The notes beneath the pieces are model-generated. The model saw only the letters and a program-made list of their open reading frames with translations. It had not been told where the DNA came from and did no database searches. A DNA stretch of 25,666 nt from Thermoplasmata archaeon (GTDB taxonomy: Archaea; Thermoplasmatota; Thermoplasmata; Thermoplasmatales; Thermoplasmataceae), in the NCBI GenBank assembly GCA_021799315.1, contig JAJZAR010000009.1, forward strand, positions 1 through 25,666, written 5' to 3'. This document shows positions 8,490-15,895 of this stretch, one piece after another. Positions within the stretch are counted from its first letter, which is position 1; every line of letters starts with the position of its first letter. Both the position numbers and the translations under genes were made by a program.

Positions 8490-9102
8490 ATCCCATTAGA
8501 GATATAATATCTCTGCTATCAAGTATATATGAAAAACGACTCAGTATTTCCAGAGCACTGAAATGTTTCCTTTCTGATGGGCAAGAAACACAGTCAGAAA
8601 CAATTATGGGAATTTTTGAACGATCCACGGCTTCCAGTGCGTTCACAAGAATCTCTGTTTCTGTGTCAAACCCTGTTATAATAAAATAATCACATTGTCT
8701 ATCATCTAGCAACTTTTCAACCTTATTATCTCTCCAGAGAGATACTGTATCAGTTTTGCACCTTATCGACCTCATATTGAGTTTTTTCTGCATTGCATCA
8801 TGATCTTCAATAAATTTCCTTTCAGTAGCCGTAAGATTTCTATCACCCAATATTTCAACCCGCTCGTTTAGGTAGCCATTGAACGCCGGGTCTTGGCCTC
8901 TGTATATTGAATCAGGTGTTGTTATGGAAATGCTTTCTATCTTTCTGGAATTGATGAGTTCGTCTATGACCTCGTATGCCATCATAACCTCCATCTTGCT
9001 GAAAATCCTTTTAAATCGATCCTGTGTGTTATTTATATCAAGATGTATGAAATTTTTTTCCTGCAATATTATTCCCAAATCCTTTAAACTCAAGATGCTC
9101 AA
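8485..9102 (-). CDS. Isochorismatase-fold protein lacking the catalytic cysteine
   Basis: A 205-residue protein with the isochorismatase/nicotinamidase fold. FIHLDINNTQ carries the usual N-terminal Asp (about 22), IRCKTDTVSLW the usual Lys (about 116), and ITGFDTETEILVNALEAVDR plus IPIIVSDCVSCPSE the characteristic late core. The catalytic Cys, expected at the position after GxxTxx, is Glu150 here, so ordinary cysteine hydrolase chemistry looks impossible. The role is unknown. It may bind rather than cleave a ligand, or use different chemistry. No ATG is in frame at the N-terminus: TTG at 9102 or TTG at 9093 is the start, and a strong TATA element at 9108-9120 lies closer to leaderless spacing for 9093. 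It is the first gene of the unit with the P-loop kinase and the mevalonate decarboxylase homologue. Confidence 0.75.
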   Translation of the reverse strand: MSILSLKDLGIILQEKNFIHLDINNTQDRFKRIFSKMEVMMAYEVIDELINSRKIESISITTPDSIYRGQDPAFNGYLNERVEILGDRNLTATERKFIEDHDAMQKKLNMRSIRCKTDTVSLWRDNKVEKLLDDRQCDYFIITGFDTETEILVNALEAVDRSKIPIIVSDCVSCPSERKHFSALEILSRFSYILDSRDIISLMGW

Positions 9103-9107
9103 AATCG

Positions 9108-9120
9108 TATATATTTATAC
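9108..9120 (-). promoter_or_regulatory. TATA box of the isochorismatase-like / kinase / decarboxylase unit
   Basis: Reverse-strand gtataaatatata, centred about 21 nt before a TTG at 9093 and 12 nt before the TTG at 9102. It lies in the 81 bp divergent region shared with the slipin gene. Confidence 0.55.
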
Positions 9121-9154
9121 TTAAAATTCATTGTGATTAATGATAACAGAAATT

Positions 9155-9163
9155 CTTAATTAG
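9155..9163 (+). promoter_or_regulatory. TATA-like box of the slipin gene
   Basis: cttaattag is centred 25 nt before the ATG at 9184. No Shine-Dalgarno is present, consistent with a leaderless transcript. Confidence 0.45.
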
Positions 9164-9183
9164 TAAGATAGGCTACATAACTA

Positions 9184-10002
9184 ATGAGTGCGTTAGAAAT
9201 ATTTCTGATTTTTATTATAATCGTAATAGTATTGATATTACTCTCAGGTCTTCACATCCTGAGAGAGTGGGATCGAGCACCTGTGCTGACCTTAGGTAGA
9301 TTTGCCGGTATAAAGGGACCTGGTATAATTTATGTAACTCCTTTCATATCAAAGATACCTGTCATAATGAGTCTTAGAATTCAGGCTGTAGCTTTCAAGA
9401 CTGATGCGACATTTACCAACGACAATGTGCCAGTAAACTGTGATTCTGTGATGTATTATCAGATCATAGACCCACAAAAAGCTGTGCTTAACATCGAAAA
9501 CTTTGCCAGTGCAACAAGCCTTTCGGCTCAGACAACCTTGAGAGAAGTCATTGGAAAGTACTCCTTTGATGAGATTCTTTCGGAGAGAGAGAAAGTTGGA
9601 GAAGGAGCTAGGGCCATAATAGATGAAAAAACAGAACACTGGGGGATAAAGGTTTCATCTGTAGAGATAAGAGATGTAGTTGTTCCACAATCACTGCAGG
9701 AAGCCATGTCGAGACAGGCATCTGCCGAAAGAGAGAGAAGGTCAAGAGTTACTTTGGCTCTTGCAGAAGTGGAGGCAGCTTCCAAGATGGTTGAAGCCTC
9801 AAAAATGTATGTTGAAAACCCACAGGCTCTACAACTGAGATGGATGAACATACTGTATGAAATCGGTCTGGAAGGAAAGGGTACATTGATGATGATACCA
9901 GCGAATACCCTTACTGCAGGTGTCACAAACTTTGGCCTGTCTGAATTTGCAAAGATACAGAATGACAAGAACAGAGGACCAAGCAGCGGTTCCTCTGAGT
10001 AA
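9184..10002 (+). CDS. SPFH/Band 7 slipin (stomatin-like membrane protein)
   Basis: A 272-residue slipin: one N-terminal hydrophobic helix at about residues 5-22 (a hairpin or transmembrane anchor), then the SPFH domain starting REWDRAPVLTLGRFAGIKGPG. The family core VEIRDVVVPQSLQEAMSRQASAERERR leads into an Ala/Glu-rich coiled coil. Slipins form large membrane-bound oligomers. In prokaryotes many are coupled to an NfeD-type protease or OB-fold partner, but no NfeD gene is next to this one. The transcript is probably leaderless and single, because a separate promoter precedes the next small gene. The C-terminus ends in a short Ser/Gly-rich tail. Membrane-organising function is by family only. 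Confidence 0.9.
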   Translation: MSALEIFLIFIIIVIVLILLSGLHILREWDRAPVLTLGRFAGIKGPGIIYVTPFISKIPVIMSLRIQAVAFKTDATFTNDNVPVNCDSVMYYQIIDPQKAVLNIENFASATSLSAQTTLREVIGKYSFDEILSEREKVGEGARAIIDEKTEHWGIKVSSVEIRDVVVPQSLQEAMSRQASAERERRSRVTLALAEVEAASKMVEASKMYVENPQALQLRWMNILYEIGLEGKGTLMMIPANTLTAGVTNFGLSEFAKIQNDKNRGPSSGSSE

Positions 10003-10063
10003 ATTTTTTAATATTCCACAGATGTATGGGTTGCCTGTCAACTGACGAACCTGTATACAACAA

Positions 10064-10072
10064 TATTTATAT
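10064..10072 (+). promoter_or_regulatory. TATA box of the 34-aa zinc-ribbon gene
   Basis: tatttatat is centred 27 nt before the ATG at 10095. This is one of the cleaner TATA elements in the window and is good evidence that the short frame is expressed as a leaderless mRNA. Confidence 0.55.
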
Positions 10073-10094
10073 CCTAAAAAACATCTTCTCAATT

Positions 10095-10199
10095 ATGAAC
10101 AGCATGAAATTGGAAAACGGCATGTACGGATGCAAAATGTGCGGAACAGAACACAACTCTGAGATAGAAGCAATACAGTGTGGTTGCGCCTTTGACTGA
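10095..10199 (+). CDS. 34-residue CxxC/CxC zinc-ribbon-like protein
   Basis: A very short gene encoding MNSMKLENGMYGCKMCGTEH... and ending QCGCAFD. Four cysteines form CxxC (13, 16) and CxC (29, 31), the pattern of a minimal zinc knuckle. A strong TATA box at leaderless distance and its own stop 7 bp before the convergent KsgA stop support it as a real gene. The function is unknown. It could be a regulator or adaptor, and its closeness to the slipin may or may not matter. A second ATG at 10104 would shorten it by three residues. Confidence 0.6.
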   Translation: MNSMKLENGMYGCKMCGTEHNSEIEAIQCGCAFD

Positions 10200-10205
10200 G
10201 GCCTT

Positions 10206-10952
10206 TTAGATATCCGCTTCTAAGTTATTGGTGTAAATCGTTTCAACCATATCCATTATCTCCTCTGGTGTGAGTTGATCTACCCGGAGATCAAGCCTGT
10301 TCTGTGGTGCATCCTGCAATATATTTTTTATTTTCTTTCGTTTTTGTGAGAAGAGTTTTGCCAGAGTATTGTTTGTGTATTCTCTTGGTATTTTTATTAT
10401 ATTCTCGCGTTTCACAAGTTCCAGTATGGCACTGTCGACCTTTGGAACAGGCGAAAAACTGTTTCTGCTAACTGCTTTTATAAGTTTTATATGAAAATTG
10501 AGGTTAGAAAACACCGTTAGTTTTGTGTAATTGGGTGTTGAAGGTTTAGCAATTAAGGACTGTGCAAACTCTTTTTGAACCATTATGATAGCTTTCTTGA
10601 AGTTCATTTCAGCTATTCGTCCCAATATGGGCGAGGAGATATGATATGGGATGTTGCCAATTATCTGCTCAAATTCTGGAAGTTCGCACTCAAGGAAATT
10701 CCCATGTATAATCAATAACCTGCCCTGCTGAACAAGGTCAAAAAATTTAGCGTTTAGAATTTCAACAAACCTGTGATCGCTTTCAACGACTGTGACCTGC
10801 GGAAAAATTTCAAGAAGGAGTTCGGTTAATGCTCCATCCCCTGGTCCTATTTCAAGAACATTGTTTGAAGGATCGAGTAGGGATACCTCATACTGGGCTA
10901 TGTTTCTATCATTTAGAAAAACTTGCCCATATTTTTTATTATATTGTTTCAT
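10206..10952 (-). CDS. ksgA: 16S rRNA dimethyladenosine transferase KsgA/RsmA/Dim1
   Basis: Transfers four methyl groups from SAM to the two adjacent adenines in helix 45 of 16S rRNA during small-subunit maturation. SAM motif I is NVLEIGPGDGALTELLLE and the catalytic motif IV is NIPYHISSPI. FSPVPKVDSAILELVKR is the typical family segment, and the C-terminal helical domain carries FSQKRKKIKN. At 248 residues it has normal archaeal length. Its ATG overlaps the stop of the DUF655 gene by four bases (ATGA), so it is the last gene of the large superoperon. The convergent 34-aa gene ends 6 bp away. Confidence 0.95.
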   Translation of the reverse strand: MKQYNKKYGQVFLNDRNIAQYEVSLLDPSNNVLEIGPGDGALTELLLEIFPQVTVVESDHRFVEILNAKFFDLVQQGRLLIIHGNFLECELPEFEQIIGNIPYHISSPILGRIAEMNFKKAIIMVQKEFAQSLIAKPSTPNYTKLTVFSNLNFHIKLIKAVSRNSFSPVPKVDSAILELVKRENIIKIPREYTNNTLAKLFSQKRKKIKNILQDAPQNRLDLRVDQLTPEEIMDMVETIYTNNLEADI

Positions 10953-11497
10953 TGTCGTACAAAGATCCTGTATTTATCGTTCTTTCCACTAATCTCTTCC
11001 ACAATGCGAAGTGCAATCATTTTCTCTGGATGATGCACGGTTTTTACCCTGTCAGTGAGATCTTTGAATGATGAAAATGGTTGCTTCTTTCGTTCATCGA
11101 TGATTGCCCACATTGTTTTATTTCCCAACCCCTGAAGAAGCTCCAGAGTGTGCATTCTGGAATTTATTGAATCAGCTTTATTGAAGAAATTTATAAAGGT
11201 AGCTTCCTGGGATTTTATTATGGATTCCAATATGAATGGAAGTTCGGTTATGGCGGATGATGTGAGTTCATCATATCCAATCCTTCTCTTTACAGTCATT
11301 ATTTTGTCTCTCTTCGCCAGATCCTTCCCAATGTAAACACGGTCACCAACTGTTATTATGGCCTCATCCTTCGGGATCATTTCCAGCAATTTGAATTCTG
11401 ATTCCCCTACACCAAGAACAAGTGGAGAACGATTGAATGTGCGGTCTGATGTTCTGCCCTGTCTAAGATTATCTAAAATAAAAGCAAATTCTTCCAT
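10949..11497 (-). CDS. DUF655 nucleic-acid-binding protein
   Basis: A 182-residue archaeal DUF655 protein. The N-terminal half resembles an S1/OB-like fold (DRTFNRSPLVLGVGESEFKLLEMI, then VGDRVYIGKDLAKRDKI). The C-terminal half has helix-hairpin-helix character (LELLQGLGNKTMWAIIDERKKQPFSSFKDLTDRV). Family members sit between RpoF and KsgA in many archaea, as here. The function is not established, but RNA binding in ribosome biogenesis or transcription is likely from fold and context. A GTGATC element lies two bases before the ATG, and the gene starts 4 bp after the RpoF stop. Confidence 0.88.
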   Translation of the reverse strand: MEEFAFILDNLRQGRTSDRTFNRSPLVLGVGESEFKLLEMIPKDEAIITVGDRVYIGKDLAKRDKIMTVKRRIGYDELTSSAITELPFILESIIKSQEATFINFFNKADSINSRMHTLELLQGLGNKTMWAIIDERKKQPFSSFKDLTDRVKTVHHPEKMIALRIVEEISGKNDKYRIFVRQ

Positions 11498-11501
11498 ATG
11501 A

Positions 11502-11810
11502 TCACTGCAATCCCTTCAAATAATCAATTATACTACTTAAAACTTCATCATCGATTATAGCTTTATATGAATTTAGAATTGCAATGAACTGTTCCGTATC
11601 GCCTGGAAGAATATCGACCAACTTAACACATATTTCTTCAGGGAGTTTGGACATGTCCATAATTTTTTTGACTGCTTCCTTGGCTTCCTTGGAACTGAGA
11701 ACTGAGAACGAACGAGCGTACTCAAACTCTTTGGCTTCTTCTGGGCTGTCATCCTTCCTGCTCTGCAGCAGTTCTCTCGCTTCTGAAATGGGAATATATT
11801 GTATCTTCAT
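11502..11810 (-). CDS. rpoF: DNA-directed RNA polymerase subunit F (Rpo4)
   Basis: A 102-residue Rpb4-type stalk subunit that pairs with RpoE/Rpo7 to form the RNA polymerase stalk. It starts MKIQYIPISEARELLQ, has FEYARSFSVLSS in the middle, and ends with the HRDC-like region (LPEEICVKLVDILPGDTEQF...). The frame is open 13 codons further upstream, but that would overlap L21e. The ATG at 11810 lies 1 bp after the L21e stop and agrees with family length. Position between L21e and DUF655 is the usual archaeal order. Confidence 0.92.
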   Translation of the reverse strand: MKIQYIPISEARELLQSRKDDSPEEAKEFEYARSFSVLSSKEAKEAVKKIMDMSKLPEEICVKLVDILPGDTEQFIAILNSYKAIIDDEVLSSIIDYLKGLQ

Positions 11811-11811
11811 T

Positions 11812-12108
11812 TTATACCTTGATCTTCCTAAGGTGGACTGGATCGGCAAGTACGACTTTTTTAACTCCGCCTACTTTTACTGCGAGTAAATAACATCTTC
11901 CCTGCATGCCTTCGATTACTCCTGTAAACCCCTGAAAGTTGTGGAAAGGCATACCTTTATGCACTGATGGATTTATGTTTACAGCAACATAATCCCCCAT
12001 TTCGAATTTTCTCATGAAAGAGTTTACTCTTGGCATTCCCCTATCCTTTATGTTCTTTGTCATGGTCATTCTTGAACCAGATCGTGAACCGTGAGACATT
12101 TTAACCAT
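11812..12108 (-). CDS. rpl21e: 50S ribosomal protein L21e
   Basis: A 98-residue eukaryote-type large-subunit ribosomal protein L21. The basic start MVKMSHGSRSGSR, the core GDYVAVNINPSVHKGMPFHNFQGFTGVI and the end VVLADPVHLRKIKV are family hallmarks. The ATG at 12108 matches the usual MVKxSxG start and sits two bases after GGTGATC, with the Pus10 stop inside that element. ATG at 12099 is a possible alternative. It is co-transcribed with Pus10 upstream and RpoF downstream. Confidence 0.95.
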   Translation of the reverse strand: MVKMSHGSRSGSRMTMTKNIKDRGMPRVNSFMRKFEMGDYVAVNINPSVHKGMPFHNFQGFTGVIEGMQGRCYLLAVKVGGVKKVVLADPVHLRKIKV

Positions 12109-12112
12109 TTGA

Positions 12113-13282
12113 TCACCGTAAGATTTCTATTACATCCAACTCTTCTATCCTGACTTCTTTAGAGAGTAATTCTGAGAGACTGGGTTTTGTTCGTCCTTCA
12201 TCTCCGCTTATCAGTTCCTTTATGTAGGTTCCTGCCTCCGCTTCAATAGTGAGGATTATAGACCCATCTGATTCTATCTGTGGTTTTATATCTATTATTT
12301 TTCTCTCTCTTATCAGGTCAGATCTGGATATACTTACTCGTAATGGCGTCCTTTGATATATAACTTTCCCGATTAATTCTTTGGTTGCCTCGGATACCTG
12401 TGCAAAATTATCCTCTCCTCTCAGACTAATTTTTGCATTGTAGATCTTTGCGTGTCTATCGGATTTTATTTTCACCACCTCCTCCTTACTGGAAAATCTT
12501 AAATTGCATACTTCCACCCCCTCTTTCTGATCATTTATGATGTCCTCCACTTTCTTGAGAACCAGCGTTCTTATTACCGGATCGTGGACTTCGAGCACAA
12601 ACTCTCTTCCATTTCCAAGCATCCTGACGTCCACATCCTCTCTCCCTGCCCCATGCAATGCATAATCCTTTCCCTTTGACATTGCAATTATGGGAGCCCC
12701 TATGAGAGATTCCACTGTCCTTGTTTCCTCAGAATATTTTATCCATCGAGTTTGAGGGATACCTCGTATGTATTTTCTGTATGTTCCGTAGATGTATAGA
12801 GATTTTATTTGGAGATCTACGGACATAAATTCAGTGTTCACCTTGATCATAATTTCCGGGTTTACCCTGTCAAATTCCTTGCGCATTCTTTCAAGGACAA
12901 CCTTGCCTAGCTCCCTTGAGAATTCCTTCTTAATTGGCTCCCCTTTGGAACCGCATAGCTCCTGATAATTTTTTTCCAATGTCAGCGTTTCTTGACTGAA
13001 TGTGGATCCAACAAGCATACTGTTGAATTCAAAATTTTTAGTCATACGCTCTATCTCTGAAGCATATGTATCTATTTCACTGAAAATACCCTTGCAGATA
13101 GAACATTCAACCTCGGAGACAAGCTCAAGCTTTGCACCCATGGATTCTGCGACAAAGGCTATGGATTCTCCACGTTTAAAATTGTCCAGTTCGTGCCCAA
13201 CCTGTGCAAATAACCTACCGGTACAACGGGTACAAATATGAAACGTATTTACACGTTCCAGTATTTCCTTGAAATCCATCAT
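12113..13282 (-). CDS. pus10: tRNA pseudouridine synthase Pus10
   Basis: Makes pseudouridine at positions 54 and 55 of archaeal tRNAs, replacing bacterial TruB/Trm functions. The N-terminus has two CxxC pairs (HICTRCTGRLF and VECSICKGIF), the zinc ribbon of the THUMP-containing domain. The catalytic Asp sits in GAGREDVDVRMLGNGREFVLEV, and the C-terminus has AGTYIKELISGDEGRTKPSLSELL. At 389 residues it is slightly short for the family but complete. Two consecutive ATGs (13282, 13279) can start it, and the first overlaps the Rpo12 stop by four bases. It lies inside the exosome/ribosomal operon. Confidence 0.95.
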   Translation of the reverse strand: MMDFKEILERVNTFHICTRCTGRLFAQVGHELDNFKRGESIAFVAESMGAKLELVSEVECSICKGIFSEIDTYASEIERMTKNFEFNSMLVGSTFSQETLTLEKNYQELCGSKGEPIKKEFSRELGKVVLERMRKEFDRVNPEIMIKVNTEFMSVDLQIKSLYIYGTYRKYIRGIPQTRWIKYSEETRTVESLIGAPIIAMSKGKDYALHGAGREDVDVRMLGNGREFVLEVHDPVIRTLVLKKVEDIINDQKEGVEVCNLRFSSKEEVVKIKSDRHAKIYNAKISLRGEDNFAQVSEATKELIGKVIYQRTPLRVSISRSDLIRERKIIDIKPQIESDGSIILTIEAEAGTYIKELISGDEGRTKPSLSELLSKEVRIEELDVIEILR

Positions 13283-13413
13283 CTGGAGTTCGTCAGTTTT
13301 TCGATATTAGGTCTTTCCTTCAGGAAAATTCTGGACCCACATTCGCATTCTATCTCATTGGTGCCCAGAGATTTTTCCAGAATTCTGCCGCATCTTATAC
13401 ATTTATACTGCAC
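13279..13413 (-). CDS. rpoP: DNA-directed RNA polymerase subunit P (Rpo12)
   Basis: A 44-residue zinc-binding RNA polymerase subunit that links the Rpo3/Rpo10 assembly platform to the catalytic core. From a GTG start it reads MQYKCIRCGRILEKSL..., then ECECGSRIFLKERPN, giving the family pattern CxxCG followed by CxCGSRIxxKxRP. The gene starts with GTG inside the last codons of L37Ae (11 bp overlap), and its stop overlaps the Pus10 start as ATGATG. L37Ae followed by subunit P is a conserved archaeal order. Its length and GTG start make it easy to miss. Confidence 0.9.
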   Translation of the reverse strand: MQYKCIRCGRILEKSLGTNEIECECGSRIFLKERPNIEKLTNSR

Positions 13414-13663
13414 TGTCTACCATTCCTTCTCTTGTTTTCTGGGAGATCTCAGGGTTATAAGATCCTCCAGCAAATTTATAGTCGCAATGCCTGCACTCCC
13501 AGATACCTGAGGCTATGCGCACAACCTTGATCTGCTTGCATTTGGGGCATTCATACTTCAACTTCTTCTGCTTGTAAATTTCGCTCCAGTTCTTCCTTAC
13601 CGTTACCCCGTATCTGGGGCCAAATCTCCCTGCGGGACCTACTTTTAGAGTTCTTCTTGACAT
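13403..13663 (-). CDS. rpl37ae: 50S ribosomal protein L37Ae (L43e)
   Basis: An 86-residue ribosomal protein with one zinc ribbon formed by Cys39, Cys42, Cys57 and Cys60 (CPKC and CRHC), preceded by the family start RRTLKVGPAGRFGPRYG. A GGTGAT element four bases before the ATG lies within the last codons of Rrp42. It overlaps the GTG start of Rpo12. It belongs to the exosome superoperon. Confidence 0.95.
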   Translation of the reverse strand: MSRRTLKVGPAGRFGPRYGVTVRKNWSEIYKQKKLKYECPKCKQIKVVRIASGIWECRHCDYKFAGGSYNPEISQKTREGMVDSAV

Positions 13664-14449
13664 CTATATCACCTGTTTGATGTAAGCTCTTACATCCTTT
13701 CCTGCTTTATCCGAGATAGCAATTGCCTTTTTAACCTCATCTATTGTAAAGGTTCCAGAATTCCCTTTTTGCATGGCACACAGGTTTCCGTTATCATTAA
13801 GAGTAACTGTTAGTCTTGCGGATGCCATCTGTTCCTCTTCCAGATCTGGATCGCAGAGGAGCTCCGTACCTATTTTGGATACTGTAACGGCAACCGGTAA
13901 TGATCTTACGGGCAGTTTCTGCTCCTTTTTATCATCGTCTGTTTTGTAATATGCAGTACTGAGAGCGGATGCAACGCCCATCGTGCAAGCATCGATGAGG
14001 TTCCCATCATAATCAAGAATATCTATGTCCACGAAAACTATCATCACTTTCTTTCCTGGCTCTACACAGAGTTTTTCCAGATCGATCATCTTGCTTTCTC
14101 TAATTCCTCTATCAACAACTCTTGCAATTTCAATGGACTCATCATTTGGAGGGCCTGGCTCAAAGGTGGGAAATGCCATGGGAAGCAATTCCACGTTTGT
14201 TGTCAATACTCCCTGATTGGGAGTATCTGGGAACGGTTCTCCTGATTCAACCTTTATGCCAACCAGTATCTTCGTATTCCCCAGATTAACGAATGCAGAA
14301 CCATTGGCCCTGGGTATGTAGTTTGTCTGAATACTTATCTTTCTGAATTCATCCAGTTTTCTTCCGTCCGATCTCACGCCTTCCTTCAATTTTGTTTCTA
14401 TGTATCCTCTCTTTATTTCAGAAAGAACTGCACTTCCATCCTTAGGCAT
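13664..14449 (-). CDS. rrp42: Exosome subunit Rrp42 (inactive RNase PH-type subunit)
   Basis: A 261-residue RNase PH-fold protein that alternates with Rrp41 in the hexameric exosome ring. It contributes to RNA binding but lacks phosphorolytic residues by family rule. Segments GVRSDGRKLDEFRKI, SAFVNLGNTKILVGIK, TFEPGPPNDESIEIARVVDRGIRES and DGNLIDACTMGVASAL identify it. The ATG shares its A with the stop of Rrp41. Its own last codons hold the Shine-Dalgarno of L37Ae. Confidence 0.95.
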   Translation of the reverse strand: MPKDGSAVLSEIKRGYIETKLKEGVRSDGRKLDEFRKISIQTNYIPRANGSAFVNLGNTKILVGIKVESGEPFPDTPNQGVLTTNVELLPMAFPTFEPGPPNDESIEIARVVDRGIRESKMIDLEKLCVEPGKKVMIVFVDIDILDYDGNLIDACTMGVASALSTAYYKTDDDKKEQKLPVRSLPVAVTVSKIGTELLCDPDLEEEQMASARLTVTLNDNGNLCAMQKGNSGTFTIDEVKKAIAISDKAGKDVRAYIKQVI

Positions 14450-15201
14450 TATTCTTCACTCCCCTCAATTTCTGGATAATTTTCTCCTTTATACTTTTCT
14501 ACCAACGCGTTCCTCTGAATCTCTGCAATTCTCTCTGAAGCGTTCAATACCATGGAGGTTGCCATGTCGAATTCCTCCATGGTAAGGTCGCCGTCCATCT
14601 GCAACAGCACAACTTCCTTTCCCTTGGAGAGAACAGCCATAGGTACATCTGCCTGCCCAAAGTTGTCCTCATCCTTCGATAAATCCAGAACTATTCTTCC
14701 TTCCACTTTTCCCACGGCACATCCAACAACCATATCTCGCATTGGAATGCCTGCTGCGGCTATTGCAACAGAAGCAGCCGTAAGGCTTGCGATTCTGGTT
14801 CCGGCATCTGCCTGCAACACCTCAATGAACACATCAATCTGCGTTCTTGGAAATTTTTCTACCATAACAGCAGCTGAAAGTGCCTCAGAAATCACCTTTG
14901 ATATTTCAGTGGATCTTCGGTCTGGTCCAGGCCTCTTTCTCTCATCTACTGAGAAAGCTGCCATGTTATATCTTGCCTTTATCACGGCCTTCTCAATATC
15001 CTGTGTGTGTTTGGGGTAAGCCTCTCTTGGGCCGTATACAGCGACCATGATCTTATTGCCTCCCCATTCCATAAGAACACTTCCATCTGCTCTCTGCAGC
15101 ACATCTGTAGTTATTCGTATGGGTCTCAGTTCCTCATCCCCTCTTCCGTCAAGTCTTCTTCCATTTTCATCGATTAATTTCATATCACTGGGCGTTCCCA
15201 T
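14449..15201 (-). CDS. rrp41: Exosome subunit Rrp41 (catalytic 3'-5' exoribonuclease)
   Basis: The phosphorolytic subunit of the archaeal exosome, 250 residues. RNase PH hallmarks: RRLDGRGDEELRPI, GGNKIMVAVYGPREAYPKH, the phosphate- and RNA-binding Arg-rich DERKRPGPDRRSTEISKVI, and the catalytic region LDLSKDEDNFGQADVPMAVL. The frame is open to a GTG at 15210, but ATG 15201 has an AGGTGA element five bases upstream and is the better start, giving a 17 bp overlap with the end of Rrp4. It forms a 3:3 ring with Rrp42. Confidence 0.95.
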   Translation of the reverse strand: MGTPSDMKLIDENGRRLDGRGDEELRPIRITTDVLQRADGSVLMEWGGNKIMVAVYGPREAYPKHTQDIEKAVIKARYNMAAFSVDERKRPGPDRRSTEISKVISEALSAAVMVEKFPRTQIDVFIEVLQADAGTRIASLTAASVAIAAAGIPMRDMVVGCAVGKVEGRIVLDLSKDEDNFGQADVPMAVLSKGKEVVLLQMDGDLTMEEFDMATSMVLNASERIAEIQRNALVEKYKGENYPEIEGSEE

Positions 15202-15895
15202 GATTTTCACCTTTGTTATCTTTTAAAAATTGCGTCATTCTTTCAGTTAATCCAATTGTATGAGCTTCTCTTTCTATGATCTTTATTGCTTCTACGGCTT
15301 TTTGAACATGTTCCGGTTCGCCATCTATCCAGATGAGTCCATTCTGACCAATGATGATTCTGGTGCTTGTGGCATCCTTTACCATGTTTATCATTGCACC
15401 ATTCTTTCCTATTATTCTTGGCACCTTTGGTGAAGGAACTGAGATGATGGTGCCCCCTTCCAGTTTTCTGAGCCCAATGCCGGGTTCCTTCATTGTAATC
15501 CAGCTCTCCTTTACCTCGTTCAGATTCATTATTTTCGCAAAAATATAATCTCCGGGAACAAGGAATTTTCTCAATTCCCCAGAATATGTCTTCCATGGAG
15601 TATCGTTCATATGAAGCATTACAAGGTAGGGTGACTTCATGTCAATGGTCCACATAGAAGGTCCAACATCTAGAACCTTTCCTATGATTTTATCTCCCCT
15701 TCGTGGAGAATAGGAACCATTGAATGGAACAACATCTATAAACTCCTCGCCCTTCTGAACTACACCGAAATACTGAGATGTACAGTTTGATTCTTCACCT
15801 CTTTGTATTCCATTTCTGGGTTTTAACTGTCCCGTTTCAATTTTATCTCCGGGAAATACTATGTCCTTTATTTCTCTCGTTTTAATCACTTCCAA
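15185..15895 (-). CDS. rrp4: Exosome RNA-binding cap subunit Rrp4
   Basis: A 236-residue trimeric cap protein of the exosome that feeds RNA to the Rrp41/42 ring. It has an N-terminal barrel (IVFPGDKIE), an S1 domain (RRGDKIIGKVLDVGPSMWTIDMKS) and a KH domain with the loop IIGKNGAMINMV. No ATG exists at the N-terminus, so the start is TTG at 15895 or GTG at 15889. Unlike most genes of the block it follows a 171 bp gap after SBDS and may have its own promoter. The reverse-strand AT-rich element near 15974-15987 is a candidate, which would imply a leader of roughly 60 nt. Confidence 0.93.
   Translation of the reverse strand: MEVIKTREIKDIVFPGDKIETGQLKPRNGIQRGEESNCTSQYFGVVQKGEEFIDVVPFNGSYSPRRGDKIIGKVLDVGPSMWTIDMKSPYLVMLHMNDTPWKTYSGELRKFLVPGDYIFAKIMNLNEVKESWITMKEPGIGLRKLEGGTIISVPSPKVPRIIGKNGAMINMVKDATSTRIIIGQNGLIWIDGEPEHVQKAVEAIKIIEREAHTIGLTERMTQFLKDNKGENHGNAQ

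Noticed and set aside
14552..15019. 155-codon forward frame opposite Rrp41
   Set aside because: Antisense shadow of a highly conserved exosome gene; Ser/Ala/Thr-rich as expected from its complement.
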